A stretch of DNA of 64,000 nt from Oceanobacillus damuensis (GTDB taxonomy: Bacteria > Bacillota > Bacilli > Bacillales > Amphibacillaceae). Of this stretch, positions 9,250 to 18,824 are shown piece by piece. Under the pieces are notes generated by a model. The model did not search any database and had not been told where the DNA came from. It was given only the letters and a program-made list of their open reading frames with translations. The stretch is taken from NCBI RefSeq assembly GCF_001618145.1, contig NZ_LQNF01000016.1, positions 1-64,000 on the forward strand. The letters are read 5' to 3'. The first letter of the stretch is position 1. Every line of letters starts with the position of its first letter. The position numbers and the translations under genes are program-made.

Positions 9250-9885
9250 TTACCAGTTTCTCAATTCCATTGCTAATACATCCCTGTATTGCATAACAGA
9301 ACGAACATAGTATATGTCTCCGTAGCATGCCTCATACTGCTTGGCCTCTTCACGAAGACATGTATAGATCGATTGGTCGGGCGCAGTCTCGTACATTTCC
9401 CTTGAAAAATCGATGGCAGCCTCTTCTGAATATGTACCCTTTTCTTTTCTTACATAATCAATAAATCCTCGTCCAAAGTTATAGGATTGAACCGCCAATT
9501 GCAGGTCGCCATTCGCATCTTTCAAAGTTTTTGAAAAATAATAGACTCCTTGTTTTATAGATAATTCGGGATCGTTGATACATCCTTTTTTCCCACAATA
9601 GCTCTCAGAGGATTGCATCGGGTCAGACCCTCTCCCCCCGGATTCCTGCATCATCATTGCCAGAAGTACATCTGCATACTCAGAAACTTCATACTCTGTG
9701 GCATATTTTTCCACGACCGGTTTGTAGTTCCAAACCTCGTCACTGATCATAGGGGATTTCTTTTCCGAAACATTAAGGGGATTCTCATATGTCAGGAATG
9801 ACAGTAATAGAAACGCACCAATAAGCACTAGAGCTATTCCCAGAACCTGGTTTAAAGCCTGTTTCATTTTTTTGTTGATTTTCAT
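9250..9885 (-). CDS. Membrane-anchored lysozyme-like muramidase/transglycosylase
   Basis: The 211-residue protein has one N-terminal membrane helix at about residues 15-31. An extracytoplasmic domain of the lysozyme-like type follows, as in the N-terminal half of CwlT. The catalytic-region motif is LLAMMMQESGGRG, with E the likely acid, followed by DPMQSSES and the AVQSYNFGRGFIDYV stretch. It probably cuts peptidoglycan glycan strands during growth. Its ATG overlaps the stop codon of the upstream membrane protein gene by 4 bp, so it is the last gene of a three-gene operon with the MATE exporter. Confidence 0.82.
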   Translation of the reverse strand: MKINKKMKQALNQVLGIALVLIGAFLLLSFLTYENPLNVSEKKSPMISDEVWNYKPVVEKYATEYEVSEYADVLLAMMMQESGGRGSDPMQSSESYCGKKGCINDPELSIKQGVYYFSKTLKDANGDLQLAVQSYNFGRGFIDYVRKEKGTYSEEAAIDFSREMYETAPDQSIYTCLREEAKQYEACYGDIYYVRSVMQYRDVLAMELRNW

Positions 9886-10319
9886 GCTGATCTTTCCTTT
9901 TCAACTGTTACAACTATAAGAATCCAAACGACAAAACCATACAGCATATGCCCCGCAAGCCAATAAAATAAAGCTTCGAGATCAGCAATCCGAGGTGTCC
10001 GCTCCGATAAAGCTGTCGTACCATAAAGCAAACCACCGATTAGCGTATTAATGATGATATACGGCTTTGGTCTTGTCTGGATATTTCTAGACTTGAGCCA
10101 AATATACAAGACATATACAAGCACTACGGACACAATCAAGTGCAAAGAGAATTCCATTGTCCCACTTAAAACCCACTCTCCAACAACTGGAAAATAATCA
10201 ATATTCATCAAAAGAACATATACTTTTTTGCTTGTCCACTGCTCAGCAAGCTTTAAAAATCCTCCGAGTATTAAACCTGATATAATACCTGTCATAAATA
10301 GCCTGATAACTAGTTTCAT
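9882..10319 (-). CDS. Integral membrane protein, family not recognised
   Basis: The 145 residues have four predicted membrane segments at about 8-24, 54-76, 90-104 and 120-138. There is a conserved-looking TNTLIGGLLYGT-like loop and a short basic/acidic tail. No enzymatic motif is visible. It overlaps both neighbours by 4 bp (ATGA), so it is translationally coupled between the MATE exporter and the lysozyme-like protein. It may help place or regulate the latter, which is an inference from position only. Confidence 0.6.
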   Translation of the reverse strand: MKLVIRLFMTGIISGLILGGFLKLAEQWTSKKVYVLLMNIDYFPVVGEWVLSGTMEFSLHLIVSVVLVYVLYIWLKSRNIQTRPKPYIIINTLIGGLLYGTTALSERTPRIADLEALFYWLAGHMLYGFVVWILIVVTVEKERSA

Positions 10320-11668
10320 TGATTAGCTCCACTCGTTTTAAACAAATCCTTCTCCCTCCATTTACCGAAGCGATAATAAAGAATGGCAACCATGCTGCTG
10401 ATGATAAAGCTCATTCCCATCCCCACCGCAATTCCAATGTCACCAAAAATCCCAGCAAATAACGCGGTGAGTGGGTAGCGTAAAACCCAAAACGAGATGA
10501 TATTCAAAATGAGTACCTGATACATTGCGCCTGCTGCTCTGACTATTCCATTCAGAATGAAATTAATACCCAAAAACGGATAACATAGTGCAATAATCTG
10601 CAAATATCTTGTGCCAAATTCAATTGCCTCTTCTTCACGAATAAATAATTTTATACCGTATTCTGCAAAAAAGGCAACTATGATTCCTACGAGAAGCATA
10701 ACAGAAAAATTGTATAGCACGCCATATTTAGCAATGTCTTTAACACGACGCCAATTTTTAACTCCTATATTTTGTCCTGCCATACTGCTAACCGCTGTAC
10801 TGAGAGCATGGGCCGGGAGCATCAGTACACTATCAAGACGCTGTGCTGCACTGAAACCAGCTACGACTCCGCCGCCAAAAACCGTGACAACACTCATGAT
10901 TGCAGCGGAACCTGCAGAGATTACGGACATCTGCAAGCCAGAGGGAATTCCCAGATTCAGAATCAAACGAACTTCTGATTTGGCTGGCAGTTTTGGGAGA
11001 CTGAATGGAGCAAGTTTTTTATGCAGCATATAAAAAACTCCATATAAAAATGCAATTCCTTGGGAAAGGATCGTTGCGTATGCAGCACCCTCCACTCCCC
11101 AATCAAAGCCACTTATTAAAAGAGGATCCAAAAAGATGTTCAAAAGTACGGCAATTGTTACGAAGCGAAGCGGTGTTTTGCTGTCGCCAAGAGAGCGTAA
11201 TACGGTACTTATAAAGTTATAACCAAACAGGAATAGGATCCCAAGGAAATTAATTTGAAGATAGGCATTTGCCTGGACCATCATTTCTTCTGGCGTACCA
11301 AGGAGCCATAGAAATTGTTCGGAAAACAGATAGCCGACAGGTCCAAGTATGATGGCAATTGTCGTCAATAACACCACAAATGCATTCAGATAGCTTTTTA
11401 ACCCCTCTTCATTGTCTTTGCCCTTCTGTTGCGACAATATTGTCAGTGCAGCATTGTTTAATCCGATAATAAATGAAAGCACAATAAAAATAATCGTGCT
11501 TGATACACCTATTGCACCTAGTGCATTTGCACCGAGCAGGTTACCGACCCAGAGGCTGTCAATAAACTGATAGGATGTTTGCAGCAGGTTTGTGAGTATG
11601 ATCGGACCGGAGAAAATAAATAATTGCCTTAAAATATTTCCTTGCGTAAAATCATGTTGCTTTTTCAT
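10316..11668 (-). CDS. MATE-family multidrug/Na+ antiporter
   Basis: About 450 residues form twelve membrane segments in two related halves, typical of MATE exporters that use Na+ or H+ to expel cationic compounds. Visible marks are the N-terminal FTQGNILRQLFIFSGPIILTN-type start, the SLWVGNLLGANALGA segment at the end of helix 2, and the second-half counterpart GGGVVAGFSAAQRLDS. I start at ATG 11668; the frame runs eight codons further upstream without a ribosome site. It is the first gene of a three-gene, ATGA-coupled operon ending with the lysozyme-like gene. Confidence 0.9.
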   Translation of the reverse strand: MKKQHDFTQGNILRQLFIFSGPIILTNLLQTSYQFIDSLWVGNLLGANALGAIGVSSTIIFIVLSFIIGLNNAALTILSQQKGKDNEEGLKSYLNAFVVLLTTIAIILGPVGYLFSEQFLWLLGTPEEMMVQANAYLQINFLGILFLFGYNFISTVLRSLGDSKTPLRFVTIAVLLNIFLDPLLISGFDWGVEGAAYATILSQGIAFLYGVFYMLHKKLAPFSLPKLPAKSEVRLILNLGIPSGLQMSVISAGSAAIMSVVTVFGGGVVAGFSAAQRLDSVLMLPAHALSTAVSSMAGQNIGVKNWRRVKDIAKYGVLYNFSVMLLVGIIVAFFAEYGIKLFIREEEAIEFGTRYLQIIALCYPFLGINFILNGIVRAAGAMYQVLILNIISFWVLRYPLTALFAGIFGDIGIAVGMGMSFIISSMVAILYYRFGKWREKDLFKTSGANQ

Positions 11669-11720
11669 AAGAAACCAGCCTTTATAAAACAATTGTTTTT
11701 TTACTTATAGATTAACAGAA

Positions 11721-11760
11721 AATGAAGGTGACCGAGTATATATACTCAATCACCTTCATT
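11721..11760 (-). terminator. Terminator of the TRAP transporter operon
   Basis: AATGAAGGTGA (11721-11731) pairs with TCACCTTCATT (11750-11760). The loop contains a second palindrome, GAGTATATATACTC. Confidence 0.75.
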
Positions 11761-11775
11761 ATAATATATTTTCAT

Positions 11776-13776
11776 CTATGCTTCTCTTCCCAACCGTCTC
11801 AATTGGTCGTTTTTATCTTCTCTTTTAATGATTTGAATCACCAGAAGTACGGCAAATATTCCCAGACCGAAAAGATCCGTATTTCCTTCTGGATAGAGGA
11901 GCATGAACCCTGTTACCAGTGTAATGATTCTTTCAAACCAATTAAGCGGCTTGTACCAATAGCCAATCATACAGGCCCCAATGGCTATCATACCTACTAG
12001 TGCCGTCAGTAAAGCCCAGGTGACATCCAAAAAGCTGGCGTCAATCATCAGCAGAGTAGGGTTTAGCACAAACATGTACGGAATAATAAATGCTGCGATT
12101 GCCAGCTTTGCTGCATTAAACCCAGTTCGTATCGGCTCACCCCCGGATATCCCTGTTGCCGCAAAGGCAGCCAGCGCTACTGGAGGTGTGATGTCCGCGA
12201 CAATACCAAAATAGAACACAAACATATGTGCAGCAAGTACCGGGATGGCAACCTCAAGATTATCATTCAATGCCAGGATTGCAGGCAATGCTATCGTTGA
12301 CGTAATAATGTAGTTCGCTGTAGTCGGTGATCCCATCCCTAAGATGATCGAAGCGATCATCGTAAAGAATAACGTTAAAAGCAATTGTGCTTCAATTGAA
12401 TTGGCAAGTGTACCGGCAATGCTTACGAGACTATTTCCTAGCTTAAGACCTAACCCGGTCTTGGTCACAACACCTACAATAATACCTGCACACGCAGTTG
12501 CAGCAGCAACACCCAAGGCGGTTCTGGCACCTGACTGCAATGCCACGATAAACTTACTTGGAGTGATGCGTGTATCTTTCCTGAACAGGCTGACAATAAT
12601 TGTTGTTAAAATTCCATAAAGTGCTGCTCTTTCCACACTGACTCCTACGAATAAAAAGTATACAATAGCCAAAATCGGCAGTAATAAGTGAATTTTTTTG
12701 AGTACAGTTGCTTTAGGTGGTATATCTTTGTCAGGCAGACCATACAGACCGATTCTTTTTGCCTCAAGATGAGTCATGATCCATATTCCAGCAAAATATA
12801 AGATAGCAGGGATTGTCGCCGCTTTAGCTATATTCCAGTAGCTTTCTCCGGCAAATTCAATCATCAGAAATGCTGCCGCACCCATGATTGGCGGCATAAT
12901 CTGGCCGCCTGTAGATGCAGCTGCTTCTACTGCTCCAGCAAAGTTTTTGTGATACCCAAGTTTTTTCATCATCGGAATCGTATACGAACCGGTGGTTACC
13001 GTATTCGCTACTGAACTTCCTGATATTGTTCCGTTTAATGCACTAGAAAAAATAGCTACCTTCGCAGGCCCGCCTGTACGTTTCCCCGCTATGGAAATAG
13101 CCAGGTCATTAAAATACTGCCCAACACCTGTCTGTACCAGAAATGCACCAAATAAAAGGAACAGGAAAATATAGGTGGAGGATACCTGTAATGGTGTGCC
13201 TAAAATTCCTTCCGTTGTAAAAAACATTGAGTCGACCAATTGGTTCAAACTCAACCCTCTATGGGCAAGCATACCAGGCATATTCGGACCCAATAACGCA
13301 TAGGTGAGAAATAGTATGGCTATTATTGTGATCGGGAGACCGACTGCTCTTCTGGCGGCTTCCAGGACGAGCAATATAGCCACTCCCCCTATGATTAACT
13401 GTGTTCCATTGATGCTTCCAATTTGCTGGACAAGGGTATCATAGAATACCGGCCAATAGCCACAGACAATTATCGATAACAGAACAAGTATATAGTCATA
13501 CCAAGGTATGGATGATTTTTTTGTTTTTCTTCTTGCGGGAAACAACAGAAATATCAATGATAACGCAAAGCCCAAGTGAATGGTGCGTTGAAGATACGCC
13601 GTATATTGCCCGAAAATTCCTGTGTAAATCTGGAATAGCGAGAAGGCGATTAACGTAAAAAAGATCACTTTGCCGACTATTCCGCCTACATCACGAGTAT
13701 TTGACTCAGCATCATATTTCTCCAATAATTCCTGTTGTTCTTTCGTTAACTGATTCGGATCTTTCGTTTCACTCAT
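11776..13776 (-). CDS. TRAP transporter fused permease (4TM/12TM, DctQM type)
   Basis: The protein of about 666 residues fuses the small DctQ-like and large DctM-like membrane subunits, as is usual in TAXI-type TRAP systems. These are sodium-driven secondary importers fed by a periplasmic or lipoprotein binding protein. Many membrane segments are visible. DctM marks include SGSSVANTVTTGSYTIPMM and the second-half counterpart GMGSPTTANYIITSTIALPA. I start at ATG 13776, after GGAAGGAGTG; ten upstream codons lack support. It overlaps the DUF1850 gene by 4 bp. The substrate is not determinable; organic acids are usual. Confidence 0.93.
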   Translation of the reverse strand: MSETKDPNQLTKEQQELLEKYDAESNTRDVGGIVGKVIFFTLIAFSLFQIYTGIFGQYTAYLQRTIHLGFALSLIFLLFPARRKTKKSSIPWYDYILVLLSIIVCGYWPVFYDTLVQQIGSINGTQLIIGGVAILLVLEAARRAVGLPITIIAILFLTYALLGPNMPGMLAHRGLSLNQLVDSMFFTTEGILGTPLQVSSTYIFLFLLFGAFLVQTGVGQYFNDLAISIAGKRTGGPAKVAIFSSALNGTISGSSVANTVTTGSYTIPMMKKLGYHKNFAGAVEAAASTGGQIMPPIMGAAAFLMIEFAGESYWNIAKAATIPAILYFAGIWIMTHLEAKRIGLYGLPDKDIPPKATVLKKIHLLLPILAIVYFLFVGVSVERAALYGILTTIIVSLFRKDTRITPSKFIVALQSGARTALGVAAATACAGIIVGVVTKTGLGLKLGNSLVSIAGTLANSIEAQLLLTLFFTMIASIILGMGSPTTANYIITSTIALPAILALNDNLEVAIPVLAAHMFVFYFGIVADITPPVALAAFAATGISGGEPIRTGFNAAKLAIAAFIIPYMFVLNPTLLMIDASFLDVTWALLTALVGMIAIGACMIGYWYKPLNWFERIITLVTGFMLLYPEGNTDLFGLGIFAVLLVIQIIKREDKNDQLRRLGREA

Positions 13777-14321
13777 TGAATTTTCACTCCTTCCAAATAC
13801 TCCCATAGGGTTAGTTCTTCAACTTTCAAGGTAAACCATGCACCTGGTTCGAAATAGTCATTTAACCATACGACGTGCGTTTCTCCAGAGGTGTTTTTAT
13901 CGGGTGAGGCGGATTCCCATGCAAGACGGTTCTCAGAAACCGTTTTTCCATTTCTGACCTTCATCGAGGAAAAGTAATTATCCAGATCTTTTACATGATA
14001 TTTCCCATTTTCATAGACAAATGTTTCGCCTTCCTGGGCATTTGAAGGCATACCAATGCCAAATTCCTCATAAACAATCTCGTATTGTTTCATGTCATGG
14101 TTGTCCATCACTACATATTTTTCAACAACATCTGTCAAGTGTATTGAGTGGGTGAAAATCAGCTGGAATGTGTCTCCTGCTGAAATTGGGAGAAACGCTA
14201 CTAAGTCGTTGGTGTTTTTTTCATAAAATACCAATGCAGTAAGAAAAGGGAAAAACAGGGAAAATCCTATTAAACTAAGTAATATAGTAATTACCATTAT
14301 CATTTTTATTCTATGTTTCAT
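13773..14321 (-). CDS. DUF1850 protein of the TAXI-TRAP cluster
   Basis: The 182-residue protein has an N-terminal membrane helix (about residues 6-28) and an extracytoplasmic domain beginning with the DUF1850 hallmark FQLIFTHSIHLTDVVEKY. DUF1850 genes are commonly next to TAXI-type TRAP permeases, as here with a 4-bp overlap. Its biochemical role is unknown; it may be an accessory subunit. I start at ATG 14321, 8 bases after TAGGTGG, rather than at the GTG four codons earlier. Confidence 0.8.
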   Translation of the reverse strand: MKHRIKMIMVITILLSLIGFSLFFPFLTALVFYEKNTNDLVAFLPISAGDTFQLIFTHSIHLTDVVEKYVVMDNHDMKQYEIVYEEFGIGMPSNAQEGETFVYENGKYHVKDLDNYFSSMKVRNGKTVSENRLAWESASPDKNTSGETHVVWLNDYFEPGAWFTLKVEELTLWEYLEGVKIQ

Positions 14322-14360
14322 ATGCTGATCCACCTATGAAGCAAGTTAAAATCAAAAAAC

Positions 14361-14400
14361 AGCCGACAGCCAAAGGTGGACAGTCGGCCATTTCTTTTTA
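14361..14400 (-). terminator. Intra-operon hairpin between binding protein and TRAP membrane genes
   Basis: On the minus strand GCCGAC (14388-14383) pairs with GTCGGC (14367-14362), followed by TGTTTTTTGATTTT. It lies between the binding-protein gene and the DUF1850 gene. A leaky terminator here would give more binding protein than permease. Confidence 0.6.
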
Positions 14401-14410
14401 TTTTATTATC

Positions 14411-15409
14411 CTATTCTGCACTAATTCCTTCTTCATCGAAGTATTTTTGTGCGCCTGGGTGTAAGTCAATACCAATACCGTCTAAAGCAGTTTCAAGAGT
14501 AATGAATTGAGATTTGTCATGAGCCATGCTTGACGCATTTTCATAAACCGCTTTTGTAAGTTCATATACTGTATCTTCAGGAACATCCTCTGCCACAGCA
14601 AGCATTGCCAGTACAGCTACGGTTTTTACCTCTTCATCCAGTCCGTAAGTTCCTGCTTCGATTGCATCCTCTGCATAGTAAGGATACTGTTCAATCATTT
14701 CATCAATCTTATCCTGGGCAATCGGTACAATTGAAACGTCTACTGTAGCGGATAAGCCTTCTACAGCCCCTGTTGGCGTTCCTGCCGTAATAAATGCCGC
14801 ATCGATGTTTCCATCCTGAATTCCGCCAGTAGATTCACCAAAATCAAGGTTTTGAGCATCGATATCGTCCATACTCATTCCGTGAACTTCGAGAATCTGT
14901 TCTGCATTGACGTAGGTTCCTGATCCAGGAGCCCCTACAGATACTGTTTTACCAGCTAAATCTTCAACAGATTCAATACCTGAGTCTGCTGTTGTCACAA
15001 TTTGAATTGTTTCAGGATAAAGTGATCCGACAGCAAGCACGTTGTCAACCGGATTTCCTTCAAAAGCATTGACGCCTTCAATTGCATTGGCCACAACATC
15101 TGTCTGTACAAAGGCAAGTTCCGCTTCGCCCTCCTGTAATGCGATTACATTATCAGCCGATGCATTAGATGAAACGGCATCTGTCTGAATACCTGTTGCT
15201 TCTGTAATGTTCGTAGCCATTTCTCCACCGAGCGGGTAGTATGTACCACTTGTTCCGCCTGTCAGCATTTGCAGGAAGTCTGGAGCATCGCCAGCATCGC
15301 CATTCCCTTCGCCTTCTGAAGCCTCATTGTCATCCCCACCACATGCGGCGAGGAAAAGAACCATTGCAGATAATAATATCGCTTTCAAAAACAAGTTTCT
15401 CTTTTTCAT
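14411..15409 (-). CDS. TAXI-family TRAP transporter solute-binding lipoprotein
   Basis: The 332-residue lipoprotein has the signal MKKRNLFLKAILL...LAAC, with C22-23 as the lipidated cysteine, and an acidic low-complexity linker of D, E and G. The TAXI fold begins with FLQMLTGGTSGTYYPLGGEMA. It delivers the substrate to the fused permease encoded downstream. AAGGGGAG precedes the ATG. The strongly acidic surface fits a salt-tolerant host. It is the first gene of the TRAP operon and is separated from the membrane genes by a leaky hairpin. Confidence 0.94.
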   Translation of the reverse strand: MKKRNLFLKAILLSAMVLFLAACGGDDNEASEGEGNGDAGDAPDFLQMLTGGTSGTYYPLGGEMATNITEATGIQTDAVSSNASADNVIALQEGEAELAFVQTDVVANAIEGVNAFEGNPVDNVLAVGSLYPETIQIVTTADSGIESVEDLAGKTVSVGAPGSGTYVNAEQILEVHGMSMDDIDAQNLDFGESTGGIQDGNIDAAFITAGTPTGAVEGLSATVDVSIVPIAQDKIDEMIEQYPYYAEDAIEAGTYGLDEEVKTVAVLAMLAVAEDVPEDTVYELTKAVYENASSMAHDKSQFITLETALDGIGIDLHPGAQKYFDEEGISAE

Positions 15410-15545
15410 AAAAAAACTCCCCTTTTTAATTAATTTTATAGTAAGGATATCTTACACTCAGTTTCATATTATTGTCAAATAATTGCCAACTTAATAGAAT
15501 TGTAAAGTCATAACACTCTTAATCTGTAAAATCCATTCTTTTGGC

Positions 15546-16616
15546 CTAGGAATCGACTTTTTCTAGATGGATATTTTCTTGGTGGAATAACGAACTGATT
15601 ATCTCCTCCACTGTCTCTTCTTCCTTGATTGCGCCTACACCCTGTCCAGCCCATAGAGATTGCACTTCCGCATTAGCATAGGAGGCACCAGCTGCACGTA
15701 TGTCTTTTGTCAGTTCATTCTGAATAGGAAAAGGCAGACGGTCTATTCCACTTTGTTCCAATTCATTTATAAAACGGTTGCCAAGTGCCCTTGCAGGTCT
15801 GCCGGAAAATACATTCGTAATGACCGTATCACCATAGTCAGCTTTAACAAGGGCACGTCTGTAAGAGTCGTTCGTTCCCGCTTCTTTCGCCATCAGGAAC
15901 CGTGTACCAAGCTGAACACCTGAAGCTCCCTGCTTTAAAAACCCTTCAATCTGTTCTTTTGCATGGATTCCTCCTGCAGCGATTACTGGAAGAGAAATAT
16001 TCTCAAGAAATGACTGAACAAGCACATTCAGGCTAATATCACACCCATCAGGATACTGATCTGTATTAAAAGTTCCCCGGTGTCCTCCGGCTTCATAGCC
16101 TTGGGCCACGATGAAGTCGTACCCAGCGTCCTGCAGCAGCAATGCTTCATCCAAATTCGTCGCCATTCCTACAAGCAAAACATCACGCTGCTTCAATCGG
16201 TCGATCAGAAGCGATGATAGCACTCCAAACGCCGTACTGACCACAGGGATTTTTTCCTTGATTACCGTATAGACTTTTTCCTGCAAATAGTCTTTTACCT
16301 TTACCTGCTCCCTCCCCATTTCTATGCCAAGTTCCTTCCTGTAGGCATTCAATAGCTGCTGCATTTCCTTAATTTCCGTAGAAAACACTTCCAGATTCGT
16401 TGCAAAAATATTTACCGCAAACGGACGGTCGGTTCTCTGTTTCACTTCAGAAATTGTTTTCTTTAAAGAAGATGGGCTCATATATCCTGCTCCAATTGTG
16501 CCGAGTGCACCTGCATTTGAAACAGCAGCCACCAGCTCCGGTGTCGTGATTCCACCGGCCATGCCAGCTTGAATAATAGGTTTCTCTATATTCATTTTCT
16601 CGAGCAATTGTTCCAT
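15546..16616 (-). CDS. Nitronate monooxygenase (2-nitropropane dioxygenase family)
   Basis: The 356-residue FMN-dependent TIM-barrel enzyme oxidises alkyl nitronates such as propionate 3-nitronate. Marks are PIIQAGMAGGITTPELVAAVSNAGALGTIGAG at the N-terminus (only the first part is needed for recognition), a catalytic histidine region in QGYEAGGHRGTF, and the FMN phosphate loop AAGGIHAKEQ...GASGVQLGTRFL. Enoyl-ACP reductase FabK shares the fold and is the main alternative. The histidine motif and length fit class I nitronate monooxygenase. It is monocistronic. Confidence 0.88.
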   Translation of the reverse strand: MEQLLEKMNIEKPIIQAGMAGGITTPELVAAVSNAGALGTIGAGYMSPSSLKKTISEVKQRTDRPFAVNIFATNLEVFSTEIKEMQQLLNAYRKELGIEMGREQVKVKDYLQEKVYTVIKEKIPVVSTAFGVLSSLLIDRLKQRDVLLVGMATNLDEALLLQDAGYDFIVAQGYEAGGHRGTFNTDQYPDGCDISLNVLVQSFLENISLPVIAAGGIHAKEQIEGFLKQGASGVQLGTRFLMAKEAGTNDSYRRALVKADYGDTVITNVFSGRPARALGNRFINELEQSGIDRLPFPIQNELTKDIRAAGASYANAEVQSLWAGQGVGAIKEEETVEEIISSLFHQENIHLEKVDS

Positions 16617-16818
16617 GGTAAATGAGCTCCTTCTCTAAATAATTTCTTCTTTCCCAGAATACCATATACTGAATATAATGACTAATGGAATTTATATAAA
16701 TATTATTTTTCGACAGTTTTCTTCTATGTATCGTAGTATGTCGGAAATCCTGGGATGAGGAGCTTCCATCCTATAGAGCAAGATTCTATTAGACTTTCAT
16801 AATACAGTTATACCCATA

Positions 16819-16846
16819 TTGTAAAACCTCTTTTTCGTGGTATAAT
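16819..16846 (+). promoter_or_regulatory. SigA-type promoter of the oligopeptide transporter operon
   Basis: TTGTAA (16819-16824), a 16-bp spacer and a perfect TATAAT (16841-16846) lie 58 bases before the first permease start. Confidence 0.6.
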
Positions 16847-16904
16847 CAAAAAATAGCAAACCTATGAAACACCAATATATTATAGAGAGGATGTAAATAA
16901 ATAG

Positions 16905-17807
16905 ATGAGCCATTCGACAGAACATATAGACAATCCCAGAACTGCTGTAAAGCCTCCTAATCCACGGTTCAGAAACTGGAATATTGTTCTCCGGAAGCTG
17001 AAGAAAAATAAATCGGCCATGATTGGCGGCTTTCTCATTCTTTTCTTTATCCTTGTTGCATTAATCGGCCCATATATAACTCCCTATGCCCCACAAACAC
17101 AAATTATGGTTAATAAACTGCAACCGCCTTCATTTGAGCATTGGTTTGGCACGGATAACTTCGGGCGTGACATTTTCAGCAGGATAATACATGGAACAGG
17201 CCTCACATTATTGGTTGGTTTCTTTTCTGTTCTGCTTGGAGCAACCGTCGGGGTATTATTTGGAATTATCGCCGGTTATTACGGTGGACGCATCGACAGT
17301 ATTATCATGAGGCTGATGGATATCCTGCTTGCGTTTCCTGGAATTCTTCTTGCCCTTGCAATCGTTACCGTACTTGGCGGAAGCCTGGTAAATGTAATTA
17401 TCGCGGTAGCAATTTCGTCTATCCCTGTATTTGCGAGGATTGTCCGCGGCTCAACTTTATCGGTTAAAAAGCTGGAGTACATTGACGCTATGAAAGCCCT
17501 GGGAGCCAGTGATGCGAGAATCATATTCAAACATATATTCCCTAATATAACTTCACCAATTATCGTACAAGCAACGCTTAATATCGCAACAGCTATTCTA
17601 TCCGCCAGTGGTCTATCCTTCCTCGGATTAGGTGCACAACCTCCTACACCAGAATGGGGAGCCATGCTGAGTGATGGACGGAACTTCCTTTACAATGCAC
17701 CACATGTGGCACTATTTCCCGGACTTGCAATCGTAGCCGTTGTACTTGCCTTCAACATGCTTGGTGATGGTTTAAGAGATGCATTTGATCCTAAAACGAA
17801 AGAATAG
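16905..17807 (+). CDS. Oligopeptide ABC transporter permease (DppC/OppC type)
   Basis: The 300-residue inner-membrane subunit has an N-terminal helix at about 43-65 followed by five core helices. The OppC_N region ends in FGTDNFGRDIFSRIIHGT. The coupling-helix motif EAA appears as AMKALGASDARIIFKHIFPN. It pairs with the DppB-like subunit encoded 16 bp downstream. The gene order permease C, permease B, ATPase D, ATPase F, with the binding protein convergent, is unlike the usual binding-protein-first operon. Peptides are the likely substrate; nickel import is an alternative for this family. Confidence 0.92.
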   Translation: MSHSTEHIDNPRTAVKPPNPRFRNWNIVLRKLKKNKSAMIGGFLILFFILVALIGPYITPYAPQTQIMVNKLQPPSFEHWFGTDNFGRDIFSRIIHGTGLTLLVGFFSVLLGATVGVLFGIIAGYYGGRIDSIIMRLMDILLAFPGILLALAIVTVLGGSLVNVIIAVAISSIPVFARIVRGSTLSVKKLEYIDAMKALGASDARIIFKHIFPNITSPIIVQATLNIATAILSASGLSFLGLGAQPPTPEWGAMLSDGRNFLYNAPHVALFPGLAIVAVVLAFNMLGDGLRDAFDPKTKE

Positions 17808-17823
17808 AAAGAGGTGAACGGTC

Positions 17824-18780
17824 TTGTTTAAATATATTATCAGGAGAATCATTCAAACTATCCCAGTGCTGATAGGGGTTTCTATCTTAGTATTCAGTAT
17901 GATGCATCTCGTTCCAGGTGACCCTGCGCAAATTATGGCTGGTGAAAGTGCCCCGAAAGAACAGGTGGAAAATATCAGAGAAAGATTAGGCTTGAACGAC
18001 CCGTTGCCTGTTCAGTATCTTTCCTATATAGGTGATGCACTGCAGGGAGACCTTGGCAATTCCATGCGCAGTGGCAGAGATGTCACAAGCGAAATTGGTG
18101 CACGCTTTTGGGTGACCGTGGAACTTGCCGTATACAGTACAATCGTAGCAGTTTTTATCGGATTGATTGCAGGCGTCATTTCTGCAACGAGAAAATACTC
18201 ATTTGCTGACACTTCTCTCATGCTTATTGCGCTTTTTGGACTATCGATGCCTAATTTCTGGTTGGGACTCATGTTAATACAATGGTTTGCCATCGGTATC
18301 GATTTACCGAGCTGGGTTCCATTTATCAGTGATACAAGCTGGTTTAAGCCCTCTGGCTGGGGAAGCTTCCAACAGGTCGTCCTGCCGGTTATCACACTTG
18401 GTACAGGCAGTGCGGCGATTATCGCTAGAATGACACGCTCAAGCATGCTGGATGTTATTGGCCAGGATTATATACGTACAGCGAGGGCCAAAGGTGTTAA
18501 GGAGCGAATTGTCGTATACCAGCATGCATTAAAAAATGCACTGATTCCTGTTGTTACCGTTGTCGGACTTCAATTCGGCGGATTGCTTGGTGGCGCTGTG
18601 CTTACTGAATCTGTATTCGCTGTAAACGGAATGGGTAAATTGATTATTGATTCTATAAAAGCTAGGGATTTCCCAGTTGTACAAGGTACTATTTTAGTAG
18701 TTGCACTCTTGTTTGTAATTGTTAACTTAATTGTAGATATTACGTACAGATACTTGAATAAACGAATTGACCTGGACTAA
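17824..18780 (+). CDS. Oligopeptide ABC transporter permease (DppB/OppB type)
   Basis: The 318-residue permease has six membrane helices and starts with the family's [19 protein letters not shown] segment. The marks are [15 protein letters not shown] and the EAA loop [23 protein letters not shown]. The start is TTG, supported by AGAGGTGA. It is 16 bp after the DppC-like gene and 44 bp before the first ATPase gene, within one transcript. Confidence 0.92.
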   Translation: MFKYIIRRIIQTIPVLIGVSILVFSMMHLVPGDPAQIMAGESAPKEQVENIRERLGLNDPLPVQYLSYIGDALQGDLGNSMRSGRDVTSEIGARFWVTVELAVYSTIVAVFIGLIAGVISATRKYSFADTSLMLIALFGLSMPNFWLGLMLIQWFAIGIDLPSWVPFISDTSWFKPSGWGSFQQVVLPVITLGTGSAAIIARMTRSSMLDVIGQDYIRTARAKGVKERIVVYQHALKNALIPVVTVVGLQFGGLLGGAVLTESVFAVNGMGKLIIDSIKARDFPVVQGTILVVALLFVIVNLIVDITYRYLNKRIDLD

Positions 18781-18824
18781 AAATCTCAGACCATACCAAT
18801 AGATTAACAGAAAGGAGAACCAAT